DNA of 64,000 nucleotides from Sclerurus mexicanus (taxonomy: Eukaryota; Chordata; Aves; Passeriformes; Furnariidae). This document shows, in pieces, positions 12,201 to 25,815 of the stretch. Position numbers and translations under genes: made by a program. The notes under the pieces were generated by a model, which saw nothing but the letters and a program-made list of their open reading frames with translations, ran no database searches and had not been told where the DNA came from. Location of the stretch: NCBI GenBank assembly GCA_013396755.1, contig VWZF01001791.1, positions 16,221 to 80,220 on the forward strand, written 5' to 3'. The stretch's first letter is position 1; each line of letters starts with the position of its first letter.

Positions 12201-15200
12201 TGAAGTTACATATTACTTTTTTTGTATATTGGAAATGACATAAGTGGAAAAATCAGATTTCCAGAAACATTGAGGAGAAAAAGAACCCCAAAACAATATC
12301 TCTAATGTCTTTTATCTGTTCCTTCTATGGTCTCTATTTTCAGCTCTATACAACATAAAATCACTTGCAGTTCTCGAGAGATTCCTTGCTGTGCTTGTTC
12401 ACGTGAAGCAAATGAAATAAAAACAGCTCTGAGAAGTCTCAATCCCTAAATGACCTGTGTGTATAATCAACACATTTTTTACAACACCTTTAGCAATCCT
12501 TTGACGCTATCTAGTACTTAAAATTGTCGCTTAAAATAATGTAACCTTGTCATACTCTGCTAATAGCCTTAATCACGCTTTCTTTGGGTCTTAATTCAGC
12601 AGCAATTCTGGTAACCAGAGTCTTTATCTTGTCTGAGTCCATATCTTTAAAAGCTAATCAAGGTCACATATGCAAAGTGCAGAATAGAACCATATTGGTC
12701 TGAAGTTACTACTAAAAAGAAGACAGAGAAAGCATAGATGCTTCCAGATTACATCCTATTTGCAAATAGCGTATTTCCACAAAGTATCGGTTTTATTTCT
12801 GTCCCTTTTATTTTGTTACCTTGTACATCTCTACATAGGGATTTGAAAGGACATTTACTTCACTGTTACAACTAATTAGCACTTATAGCACAAGACTCTG
12901 CATGATATAGCACTGGATTCCCAAGAGGTTCTGTCAGTACTCTCCACACAGAACTCATGGGCACATTCCTTTATTTGCAAACATCTTGCGTATGACCACA
13001 CTTTTGCTATAATATGACAAATAAAAAGGGAAAACACTTGAGATTCAAGAAGCACACTACTGATTCTGCAGAGAATTGAAGACTATAAAAAAGGTAAGGA
13101 ATCCAATTCCACAATGGCCTTGCAAGTTACTCTCCTTCGGTTTATTATACCATCCAGATTTTACCACTATATAATTCTTGTATGTCTTTGTACATCTTGT
13201 TGTGCATTGCCTCAATTTATACTGTCAATCATACTTAGATGTAATTTATAATTCATAATTGATGTTTTAACCAGATGGTAAAACTAACTTGCTAAATTGC
13301 TAAAATCTGGATTCAATAAAAATTATTATTAGTGAGTTATCATTTGAAAATTTCATGTGCAAAAAGATAATATTTATTCGTTTTATAAAAACTTAAAAGA
13401 GAATTCTACCAAAAAGTTCACAGGACAGATGACAACACCCACCTGATAAAACCAGGTACGTGTACAGTAAACCTCTTGCAATAGTGGAATTTAAATTCTT
13501 TTAGGAGTTAAGCTGCGGGCTAATTCTCTACACACTTACCTGGACATCTATGCTTGAAACATATCAAGATGGAAAAAACTATGGTCAAGGTTTATTTAAG
13601 TATGTTTTATTTTACAACTAGCAAAGAAGTTTTATTTTGCCTGAAAGTTAAAAAAACCCACCCAGACTCGTTCATGCACAGCACTTCATTTTTATTTCTG
13701 TATTTTGTCATGTTCTGCTCAGTATCTCTAGTAACGTTCAGTGTGGTGTAAATTGGTTTAGAAAAAGTATTTTTCAGATATTTAAGACATTAGTGGATTA
13801 TATTCGAAGAATGCTCAGGGACTGAAACAACTTAGCAAGAACCAGCCATGTTCTGTTACTAACAGGCTCACATCCTTGAGTTTTCTGTATTCTTCTGCAA
13901 TATCAACAAAGACAGAAAAAGAACTAACTTACTGAAGAACCACTCCTAACTTTCACACGGTCCTAGAATTTCCATACTCAGACTTAATAACACATTGCCC
14001 AAATCAACACTTACTTTGCAGAATATTAGTAGATAGAAGCATGGAAAAATGCCAGCATGTCTTACCAGATTATTAAATCCACCTTAATTGATCACTTACT
14101 AGTTTCATTTTGTAGCGCAGTTTCTTCTTTTTCAATGGTTACCAGTAAATTTTCAGTGAGGTCTGCTCTTTTGCCGACGATTGCAAATCCATTCCAGACA
14201 TACATCATTTCCTGATCAAAAATAACCCAAAAACTCCAAATAAACAAAAAAACCCCTTAAGACAAACTCAAGGAATTACATAAATATCTAACTACAGAGT
14301 ACCTCTGAAAATACTGTTCTGGGACATATTGAGTACATAAAAACATTACAAAAATTTGTTTTAAACAATAGAAAAGGTCTATGAACATGAGAGGAAAAAT
14401 CACATTTAATGTGTCTTGACAAAGTTAACCTAGGTTTCTAAGTTGTGAATGTTTTGACACCTTTTGAATGGAGTCTACTATCGTGTATTTTCACACATCT
14501 TTAAAAATTACAGTCAGCCACATAACAAATCAGCAAAACTGGGTATTTTAAGTTTAGTTTGCAGCCTCTGCCATATGAACTAAAGAAAAAGCTGAAAGTA
14601 GTTACAGGTAAATTTGGTGTGTGTTTGTGTGTGCATGTATGTACAGTATACATACATATATATATACACACACATGTACCGAAACACACACTCCTGTATT
14701 TATATATACAGGTGCTGTAATCTATAATGGACTGTTACCTTTCATACAGAGCAAAACTGGAAGTAGATACAACTTTCTGGATAAAAATATGTTTCCAGTA
14801 TGCATATCCAACACATATTCTTAATAAAATTTTTAGAAAATCTTATTAAAAAAACCCCAAGGCAAATCCTGGGCACAAAGCTTCCCAGATGCTTCAGTAC
14901 AATAGCAAGCAGTATGCTTGTTTCAATACATGGTAAAACTTAAAAAGAAGGGAACAATACACAGAGTTAATGCTAACTAATATGAAGCTTTGTCAAGATC
15001 TTTACTCAGTCTTCACAAAAAAAGAGTATAATTTGTTCTACTGTATTTGAATTGCAACTACACTTCTGAAATATGAAGCCTAATGTCATTTTGAAGCTGA
15101 TAAAATACACTTGAAATATTTACACTCGTATTTCTGCTGTAAATATGTACATTTTCAGAGGGAAAAAAAAAGCTGGCTCAAAGTCTGAAACAGTGTTATT

Positions 15201-18200
15201 GACACCATCAACTACATCATGGCAGATTTGTTTCAATTCCACAAGTCCTGTCTAAATTATGCTTACTGCAATAAACCACATACTCTGTTTGGTTTTGCAT
15301 AGCCCATGACAAAAATATTCTTAAATTAAAAGATACTGGATTTGACAGCAAGACCAAATATATATACTCACAACTATCAAAAACTGTGCTGTACAAGTCC
15401 AAGACAACTTTATTATTTAGTCTTTTACATGCAATTTAGTATAGAATGTGTTTTAGAACTGCTGGATTAATTTTCTTTGGACTCCTCTTTCCATATCAAT
15501 GAGCTCTCGCATAAGAAATTGCTTCTCAAATTATGTTTTCCATCAACAGTTGTTGGCAAATTATGCTCATATAAAGCTTTTAGCATACATATATGAAAGT
15601 ATCATTGCCGTGCACATATAAACAGAATACTAATGCCTCTGAAGTGAAAATATGGGAAATTAGAGGAGCATTAGTAAAGTATCTTTAACTTCTGCACATT
15701 TTACTCAGACTCAACATAAGGAAAAAACATAACACAAACCAAAAATCAACCATCACTTCATTTTCATCAGAAGAAGAGAAAGTACTGAAGTACTCTAACT
15801 TTCTAATGAGTCTAGAAGATAAGGACTGAAATCCTGCCAACCTCAAGAACATGAACACAGGTTTCTAGCTGAAGGGTGACTTTTAGCCTCATGTGGCAAC
15901 AGCAATCAATTCTCTGTATGACCGAATTTTCATGTGAAAAATCTGCCTCTGCTTTTGGACTACTACTGGTTGGTAGCATAATCCTGTCCTTAGTACATTT
16001 CACAAAAATCCTGTTCCATGAAAGCAGTACTTCTTTAAAAAATAATTTAAAAATGCAGGCACACAATGTTCTGTATAATGAAGTATACTGATTTCTGTTT
16101 GAAAAATATGAAAAGAAAGCAAGAACAAATACCAGGGCAGGTAATATCAGCTTCACTGGTTGAGAACTTGCATAGCGTCGAGCTTTCCTCACTGCAAACT
16201 TCTCAGTTGGGATAGATTTTCCTGCAATTCTCTGTTTTAGACCATCCACTTGTCTACAAGAAGGGAAAATGAAAAATCAAAGTTGTTTTATGTAATTTTT
16301 ATTTAATCACATTTCATTTAGTAAGATTTACTGTTTGTCTCTGAAGTATAAAATCTGAAATTGTTTCACAACGCTCAGACCACAGCTGTAGGATGCATGT
16401 TTCCTTGATAAAAACAGTATTTTAAATATTCTGATTCTAAAAGTAAAGGGAAAAACTGAAAAGTTTATGGTTATAAGCAGAAAGTCAGTCACACATGACA
16501 AAGACATGGGGAGAAAAAGACTACACATCTACTTGCTTTATAAATTTTTACCTGAATAAAGACACAATGTCCTCACCAGTCCTCTTCAAATCATCCTCAG
16601 GAAGCATACATAGAATTGCTGCCTTCTGGAACACATATATTGCCTATTTCAAAAAGAAATAGCAACATATTATCACATCTAATGCACTGCACTCAGTCAA
16701 TACACTAAGGACTCAAATTTCTCACCTCAATTGCTGCAGCAAAGTGTTTCCAGTAATTCCCAGGCAGATGGAACTATAAAAGACTAGCATTCCCTATCTC
16801 ACATGATTTAAGCTATAATTTTATTTTCAATGTATTTATTAATATTTTAAGTTAGTTAGTCAGAAAGTTAAAGGTGTCTCCTGCAAAGAACAGGAGAATT
16901 TATTAAGCAAACCACTGCAAAAGACATGATGTTAAATGACTTAACCATTCTTAAGTCCACTGCTGCTATTATATGATCTATTACATGTAAAGTCATGCTT
17001 GGAAAAAAACACATAAGAAAATATCCAAGTTCTGATTCAAGGAAAGTTTAATAACTGGGGTTTGCAGAGGAAAAAAAAAGAAGCATCCGTAATACCATTC
17101 AAGATATTTGCACTTCATGTTCAATATACTATTCTCTTCCTCTTTTTCAGGAATTGTATGTATAACCTTTTTATTAAGAATAACAAAACAGTGGTTCTAG
17201 ATAGGAACAGACAACAATAATGCACCAAGAATTACTGACACGTTGTACTTGGTTCATACTTTGCGAAACATTTTTCCAAGTAAAAGGCTGATACCTCAAC
17301 TTTGTTGTGAGACCCTGTCTCCAGCAGCCTTCTCATGTCACTAAGCATCTGCTGAGTAGCCATGCTTGTCTGTTTATATTTAACTAACACAGTTTCTTCA
17401 GTCAAGTTTTACTAGTGAGTGCTAGAACTTGACTTCAGACTCAAGTTTTCCTATACATATTCTTTTTCACAGCTCTGGTAAGTACCTCCCTTTTTAGAGT
17501 GTCCAAAGCATTGCTGTTTATGGCTCTGGTGCTTCAAAACATGAAATAAAAATTCCTCCTTAACCATCCAGTTAAATCTACCATTTTGGTACCATTGTGC
17601 CTTTACTTATGAGTTTCACAAAAAGGCAAAAATTACACTTATTGTGCAAACTCAAAAGTAAATTTAACTGTGGAGAGATCACTGGTATATCACAACACAG
17701 TCCACCTGCCCATTTACCTTAGACCACCTGCTCTCTCTGCTGAGCAGGTCTGCATACCGATATGCTTGAAGCCAGTCCTGCTGGAAGGTGTAGCACCACA
17801 TCAGTTCCCAGTAACAAAGATGATGAATCTGTTTCCACTCTTGCTGGGCTGCTATGCAGTCTTGGAACCTCAATTGCGCCTACAATGTAGTTAAGTAAGA
17901 ATGATGAAAACTGGCTCAGTTGCAGCTCCACATGAGAGCCATGTCTAATCACACAGCAAATTCTTAGTTATCACCCAAGGGGAGAACACCTGACTAGTAA
18001 AATGAGATAAACTTCCCTTTCAGTCTCACAGAGAGAGGGCGGGAATCAACATTGACAATGAACACATATATGGATACGAGCATAGTGATCAGTCCAACCA
18101 GAATAAGTTACTTAAATGAATTCGTTGATTTCCCCCCTCACGTTGAACACTAAACAAATAAAAATCTTAAAGAGAAAAAATTTATTTACCTTTTCGAAAT

Positions 18201-21200
18201 TTCCTTTCAGTATATCTATTCTGGCAGCATAAAATAGAATAATGGAGCCCTTGAAAGGAGATGAAAAAAATAACCAATTAGGATTTTAAGCGTAGGGAAG
18301 TACATTGCTGTTATAAAATTTATTGAAAATACATACATTTGGAAATTTCTGGAGGTAGGGTTCAAGGAGACTTTCTGCTTCCTGCAGGTTGGTTTCCCCT
18401 GTACCTAGAAAACATAAAAAACCAACCTCAATGTACTTAAAAAACCCAAGTTTCATAGATTAAGATTTTGTTTCCAAATCATATTATAACTTCAATGGAT
18501 TAATAATGACTGCTTTTATGAAAAACCACAATTATTTCATCAAATTGTGTTACTATTAATTTCTGTCCCAAAGGTAGTAAGTGCTTTTAAGACACTAAAT
18601 GTCTGTAAGTAGAAACAGACTAGAATTACAGGAATATTCTTTAAACTGCTCCATTACAGATTCTAGTTATATTTTTAAATCCCTGTAATTGCGTTAGCAA
18701 GCTAGGAAGACATCCCTCAGCTGCCTCTTTTCCTAATTTTGAGCTCAATAATGAAATACAAGTGATACTGAAAGAAATTAAGTTCTCTTTAACTTCCTGA
18801 TGAGCCTGAGGGACAAGGACTAAAATACTTACAGAACATGAAAATATATGGCAAAAAAGCATACAGAATTAATTGACTTTTAGCTCTGTGGCAAAAGCAA
18901 TTAATACTCTACAAGTATGAACTTCCAAGGAAATTGTTTGGGTGTAGAATTTTTTTTTCTGGAGCTAGTTTTCACAGTATCTGCTGTTAACTTATAGATA
19001 ATGACTTTACTGAACTTAAAACTGTTTTGGAATATTTTGCTGTCACATGTTGAAACAGCCCTGCAAGTGGAGCAAGATGTTGGCATAATGCTATCTACCT
19101 GCACTCTTTCTGCACACGTAGCTTTGTCAAGGATATTAATTTCAGGCCATAATTAAGTATACAGCAATCTCCTACTTGGTCACAATTTGGAAATTCAGTT
19201 GTAAAAATAAATCACAGTATCTATCATAAAGTGTAGCATGACTGAAAAGCTACACAGTGGGTCTCACCAAGGATTAAGGAGACGTAAGTATGATAAACCA
19301 ACAGGGTGAAAGTACACAGAATGGCCCTCAAACTGCTGCCAGATGCGCCTTCCCGTAGTTGGCAGAGGCCCAACTCCTAAGAAATATCACAAACACATGC
19401 AAAATTAACTATCAGTACACAGAGTTACTACTAATTGTTTCTGGCTAATAAAAATCCAGTTTTCCTTTCAGATATAAGTATTTCATAATTCAGCACTTTA
19501 TCATTGCAAATCCAACACAACCCACTACCAAAGCAGTTCTGTCACAGCTAATAGCACTCAGGAATAAGAGGAGTCATCTAACTCTGAATAAAATTACCCA
19601 TGCATTTCAGGGCTCTGGTGAAATGAGAACACCACATGAACCATGCAGACAAACAGGTCTACATCTCTTCCCCCTTTTATTCTGGCTATGATCCTGTCAG
19701 AATAACATCTTAAATCTATAATAGCTGAGAACCTCTCCCAACTGTTCCATCACTGCTTTTTGGTGTGAGTCTTCCTTCACAGAAAACCCTGGTTATCCTC
19801 CATTTTCTTCTATCAAGTCAGCCATTATTTTGAGGTTATGATCACAATGCTGGCTCTGCTCATATTTCCATGTCTAAACACAGGTTCAGATTCATGGAGA
19901 CTTATTCAGCACCAACACACAAGACTTCTTCTTCTGGTGTCCAGTATAGGCCCATTACATAACAGCTTGACTGCTTGGGGGGTATAGAGACAAATTCAGA
20001 GTTCCCCTGTTCAAGAGCAGCAACTCTTCAGAAACATAGCGGAATTTAATAATTTTTGCCTCAAAACAAATATTAACATAGCAGTTTTATTGCATGGCAA
20101 CATGATGAGCTATAGGAGAATTCAAGCACCACACAAAAAAATGCGGTGATATTTCAAAACTGTTCTTTTCCTTTCAGCTTTTACTGCCTTTTCAGTCAGG
20201 GCAAAAATATGTATTATGGAAGAGCTTCAGCATGAACCAGAGGGAGAAACAGAATGAATAGGTCTCTACAAAAGTCTAATTTTACAAAAGGAGAACAATA
20301 TTGTGGACAATCTAACAGCAATGAGACCATATAGTAAGTGTACAGCATTAATAACTTGAAGTTTAGTTATGTGTATGTAGGTGGATTGCTTTGTTAGGGC
20401 TCTTTTACTTTTGTTGGTGGGGGGTTTTTTGTCGGTGGTTTTTGGGGGTTTTGGTTTGGTTTGGTTTTGGTTTGTATTTGTATGTTGATTGGGTTTTTTT
20501 AGAATTTTCTTCTGACCACCAAAAAGAGTTTTAAAGAGCTGTAAGATACTTACAAAACAATGCTAAGTTTAGAAAACAAGGCTATGGTTAAAAATCCTTT
20601 GTTCATCCATGAGAAAAAGATGTACGCAGATTTCTGGGTGACCCATGATATTAAGAAACTCTTCCAAAGAAATGGGCTGGGATATTGGATGGAAAAATGT
20701 GGAACTGTGATTCCTCTCTCAGTTACTGGTATGAGGAATGTTAATTTCTGACTGCATCAACTAGAAAGAAAGCTGATATCCTCTACTTCAGGAGCAGAAA
20801 AAGGAAATTAAATTGCAATTTGAAAAATCCCCTCTGAAACAGATATTTCCCAGTTTTTAAAGAGCCAGGTATCACCATATGTGCTTTTATGCCTGTTATC
20901 ATCTACCCCATTTATCTATTTAACAACATTAAAAGACTGATAATCATTAGAGATCATTATACTTTTACTGTGAAATACATGACAAAGACTGGATGGACTT
21001 AATCTGAGAACAGATTAATTTGAAAAAGCAAGTATCAGATCAAATACCCTGTTGCCAGAAAATCCAATAAATTCTAAAAGTCGGAGGATCCTTCCTGGTA
21101 AAAGTGACAGCATCTGAAACACATTAAAAAAAAAATTCAATAAAAACATACACATTTCAAAAAAAGGTAAAATTGTAATAAACTTGAACCAAAAAGGCCA

Positions 21201-24200
21201 GCTACAGTGCTTCATGCTATTACACATTAGAAAAAAGTAAAACACAAAAGAACTTGAAACTAGACGTGCATGCTCAGAATTTTGATGAACGTCCAGCATG
21301 AGAAAAGCAAGACAGAGTCCAGCTGTCTTTGTTCAGATAATGACAGATTTTTCTGTCTTCAGCTGATCAGAACTGCTTGAAAATTGTAGGTCATTCAGAA
21401 TGAAAGTATTATCTATTTTGGTAGTACTTACAACCTACAATTTTCATCTTCCTTTACTTGCAATAAAATGACACAATGGCATCACGAAAATTCTACTTGT
21501 TCCTACTGTGGGAGCACTCAATTGGCAGACCAGTAAGCATCATTGCTTTAGAAATACTAGCTATTGTTATCATTCTTAACCCTCTATTACATGCATTTTT
21601 GTCCCCCTGTATTGTCCACATTCTACACAACAGAAAACATAGGAAGAATATAACCACCTTTTCAATGAGCATTACAAGAAGGTCTACTTGAAGGTACTAC
21701 TTTAAAAGCTCCATTCACCTTAATACATTCTGCCCAGCAGAGACTTTTTCTGTTAGGCTTTCTACTGAGGAGACTACACAAAGAATAGGAAAGGTCAGAA
21801 CACATATGAACACAGACATCTACCAGATGCTTGAGTTTTAAAGATTGGTGCAGATAGACCTGAATTCTTCTGACCATACTTAAAATTGGCCAGATCCAGT
21901 CTAGAATGACACAGTGATGAACATACTAGCAGAAATCAACTTTCACCACTGCCATGACAGATGTAGAAAGGTAAACATAATAAACTGTCAAGAAAACACA
22001 GTCTTCTTTTGCACAAACTCAGTAAATTACTTCTCATTCTTCTAACTGTAGTTATGCATGCAAATCTATAGTACCACTGAAGCAGAAGAATGGGGGAGTT
22101 AAAATTAAATAGTGACTCCAGTTATCCTGTAAGCAACTACATAAGCATCTTAAAAATTACTGATATACACAGGTAGATGTATGTAGCTGCTTCTCCACTT
22201 CAGAAATACATACATTAGTTACTAAAAAAGAATGAAACATAGTTCAAAATAAACTAGTAGAAACATCCTAGAAAGCATGCATGCCAAAAGCCACTGCTGT
22301 TTTTCTACTGCATAAAACCTCCAAAGCCTGCATCTCTATTTTACAAATGTGCAAATGTTAAAATAGAGTTAAATTACTACATATGCAAAGAAAGACACTC
22401 CTACAGAATTATCCTAATGGCCTTTCTGTAGTGTGAAGAAGTCATACCAAGTTGAATGCTCCAATTCCAAGTTTTACTCCTCCTTCAAACTGGTAATAAG
22501 TTTCAGTTTTGCTTTTGTTCCCCTGAGTCATCTGTAGCACCTGATGACATTCTCTTCAGATGCAGGAAAAAAGGAGGGAAGGGGAAACATGGCTTAGAAA
22601 TTATATGAAACATAATCACCGTGATACCTATAAAAATGCTGCTTTTTATTTTGGAGGCATTAATGACATTCCAACTGCTTATACCAGTGTTGAAAATAAG
22701 TGTTTTCTAATGGCTTACTTGTATATTTGGTAACTCGTCCTAATTTTGAGGCCACCTTTGATAAAGTTGATCATATTTTCATCCTGGAAGAAAAAAAATT
22801 AATTGTACAAAATAGTGTATTCAGCTTTCATGAATACCAATAATCTTCCAGCTACGTTTACATTTATTTGTAACTTAATAGTAATTGGAAACATTAAAAA
22901 TGCTTTTAGGTATTAGACTCATTTCTCAAAGGGGAGTTAACACTTGCTTTAAGTTGTCACAGAAACATTTCTCTAGTGCATGTTACAAATTTTAAGAGGG
23001 AGGTGGAAAAGAGAGTCAAGGAGTTACTTTTAACAGAATTTCCAATGCACCTAGATGAACTAAGAAAGCTCTCCACCAGATGGTGCTGTAGGAACCTTTT
23101 AGAAAATTTCTAAATGGCAATTCTCATACACCCAAGTCCACACAGAACCTGGAAGAAGACAAACTGAAGAATGCCCTGAACAGATGAAATCCCATTGCTA
23201 ATGAATATAAACCACATGTACTACTATGTACTAATGTCTAGGAAAAGCAGAACAAAGCCACAATGTAATAGCCATCAAAACTAAATTCCTGAAAAGCAAG
23301 ATGGCTAACAGTTCAACAAGACAGAATTTTTTTGTCTTAGAATTCACGCAAAAGGGGAACGTGCAGATATTTCAGAAATGCACATTTAAATATTCTGGGA
23401 CAGCAAATATGATATGAAAAATGAAAAAGCACCGAAAAAAGAAAAAAGCCTTAGAACAATCAACCAAAGGAAATTCCAGCTTCCATAAAAGGGTCACCAT
23501 TTCAAAAGACTTCATCTGTTTTGTCTGCAAGTCTGAATATTCAAATGTAAATGTTTTAGAATAAGTATTCTAGTTCCCTCATTCTGAGAGGTCACAGTTT
23601 CACCATCATCCTCATTCTCAGACGAATCAAGGTCAGCCAAGGATGAAAAATATGGTGCAGGACAGCAATGAGCAGAGTGGGGTATTATAGCCAGCAGCAA
23701 TAGAGAGGTGCTGCTTTAGAGAAAACATATATCTAACAGAGTTTTTATTTATTCTAGACACTTCTAAACTCACCTATTACAACAACTAATGAAAACTCCT
23801 TTTCATGCTTAAAAAATCCCCACCCACCCAACAAAAATAAAAAGGGTTGCTTCCACTTGGTTAGTAAAGGAAAAAGCTAGGAAGCCAGGAGAAAGCCAGT
23901 TATCGGCATTCCTGTAATAATATTTCCTGACACTTCTGAACAAAGTACTGCATCCAGTGGTTTATAAATATTTGCCAAATGAACTAATCTGATCTTAGTA
24001 CCTCACTTCTTTCCCATAATTTACATCAGAACAGAATATCTAAAAGATATTCAGCAAACATTTGTAAAACACTCACATACGTTAAAAAAGTATGACTAAA
24101 CTCCTGTTTTCAGGAATCAAATTTCAAACAAAATTTGAAAACACTATAGCATGAAGTCTCTGAACCACAGCCTAAACCAGTAGCACCAGACAGTATTAAA

Positions 24201-25776
24201 TACCAGATCTTTCTGTGGACCAAATTGTTAACTCAGCAATGCTAAGGCATGCTCATTTTATAATCATTCATTATTATATTATTCCTGACACCATGTCAAA
24301 AGTGTATAGAGAGCAAGACTGAATTGGAAACAAGTGTGCATCAGCTAAAGTTTTGCTAGCTGGGAAACATTCTATCCTTTTATGCAAAATAAGACTTGCA
24401 CTTTCAAACAAGATACTTCTTCATACTTGAACATATTTTCATCCAAGTGGTGGACCCTCTAGGATGTGACGCAAACTATTTAAACATAACACCTGTATAA
24501 GGCTACAATATACCTTGGTGATACCTTAATACCTGGATATTAATAACATCTTTGGTTATTCAAATAAACAAAGAGAGGACTTTGCTGAATAGCATAGCAT
24601 TTACCATACTTTCAATCACTGCCATGAAGGAACATTTACTAGCAAAAGGTTTGTTTTTTAAATACCATATCTATTGTTGCAATGATATTTTACAAGTACT
24701 AGTCTCTTGCCATTACACTGCTACACAGAGACACAAAAGAAAAAACTGAGTTTACCTGTACAAAAGTGAGAGCTGCTTTCTGTAATAAGCATTCAGCATA
24801 GCAGATTTCAGCATGCATTTCCTCTATATAAGAAATAAAAGTCATTTAGTATCAGCAAAGTCATTGTCAATATTCTCTTCTTGGGGTCAATGGAACAAAT
24901 AAAATGCTGCCAAGACAAGGGAAAAAAAGGCAAGATTCTGCTGTTGCCATTTTGATTACTGCTGAACAGTAGCTGTAACACACAAATCCCAACAGAAGTC
25001 TTCTACTTCCCTTCCCCTCAGACAAAAACTTTGATCTTGTCAGAGCTACTTTGGTCTATGGAAAAAGCTAGTTGTCATTCTGGTGGATGGTCTCCCGTAC
25101 TTTTTATTGATCCTAAGCTGAACAGCCTACAGCAACTAAGTCTTCCAACCCTCCTTCCATCTCTTAGAAAAAACTTCTGCAGATGAATGGTACCCCTCAC
25201 CGAGGTTCAGAATTTTCCTATATCCAGTAAGACATTATGAACAGGTTTTCACCAAGTCATGCTCAACAAACCAAAAGCCCCAGGCAGACTTTCTGTCTTC
25301 ATGCAGCACTAAAGTACATTTGATTTAACACACATGACACAAGTTACTCTGCACCCATGCTGCAAGACCAGCCACATGCACAAGGCTGCTGTATGTACAG
25401 TGCATACGTGGTGAGTTTGATGTGTCCAAGTATTAAAGAGGATTCTTGTGCCAGGTTAGAAAAAAATGCATACTTGATTCTGCCTGAATCAGAAATAGGA
25501 GATCAGCATTTTCAGAGCCATGAACAATGTACTGATACCATTTCCCAAAACACCTTAAGGCAAAACAGACAAGCACAAAACTTGTTAATATATTCAGACT
25601 CCAATGCAACTAAGGATAAGGATGTATTCGACCACATCAATGATTCTTAAACTTTCGGGAGCTGTCTTAAGTAAAAAAAAAAGAGAGATCTCTCTTCAGT
25701 CCTATAATGTGTTGTGAGTCATTCCTTTCTTAATTCATGCATGTTCAGAGCAAAAAAAAAAAAAAAANATTCAAAA

Positions 25777-25815
<39 letters not shown>

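Larger units (their letters stand above)
14212..16132. other. TTC39B intron with palindromic microsatellite and an old repeat
   Basis: Contains the TG/CA palindromic microsatellite at 14624-14690 and one copy of a diverged dispersed repeat at 15796-15930 that is related to 18790-18930. Confidence 0.6.

Noticed and set aside
15812..16132. Continuation of the open frame beyond the TTC39B exon at 16133
   Set aside because: The exon ends at a donor matching the phase of the next exon; the extension has no family similarity and overlaps an old repeat.
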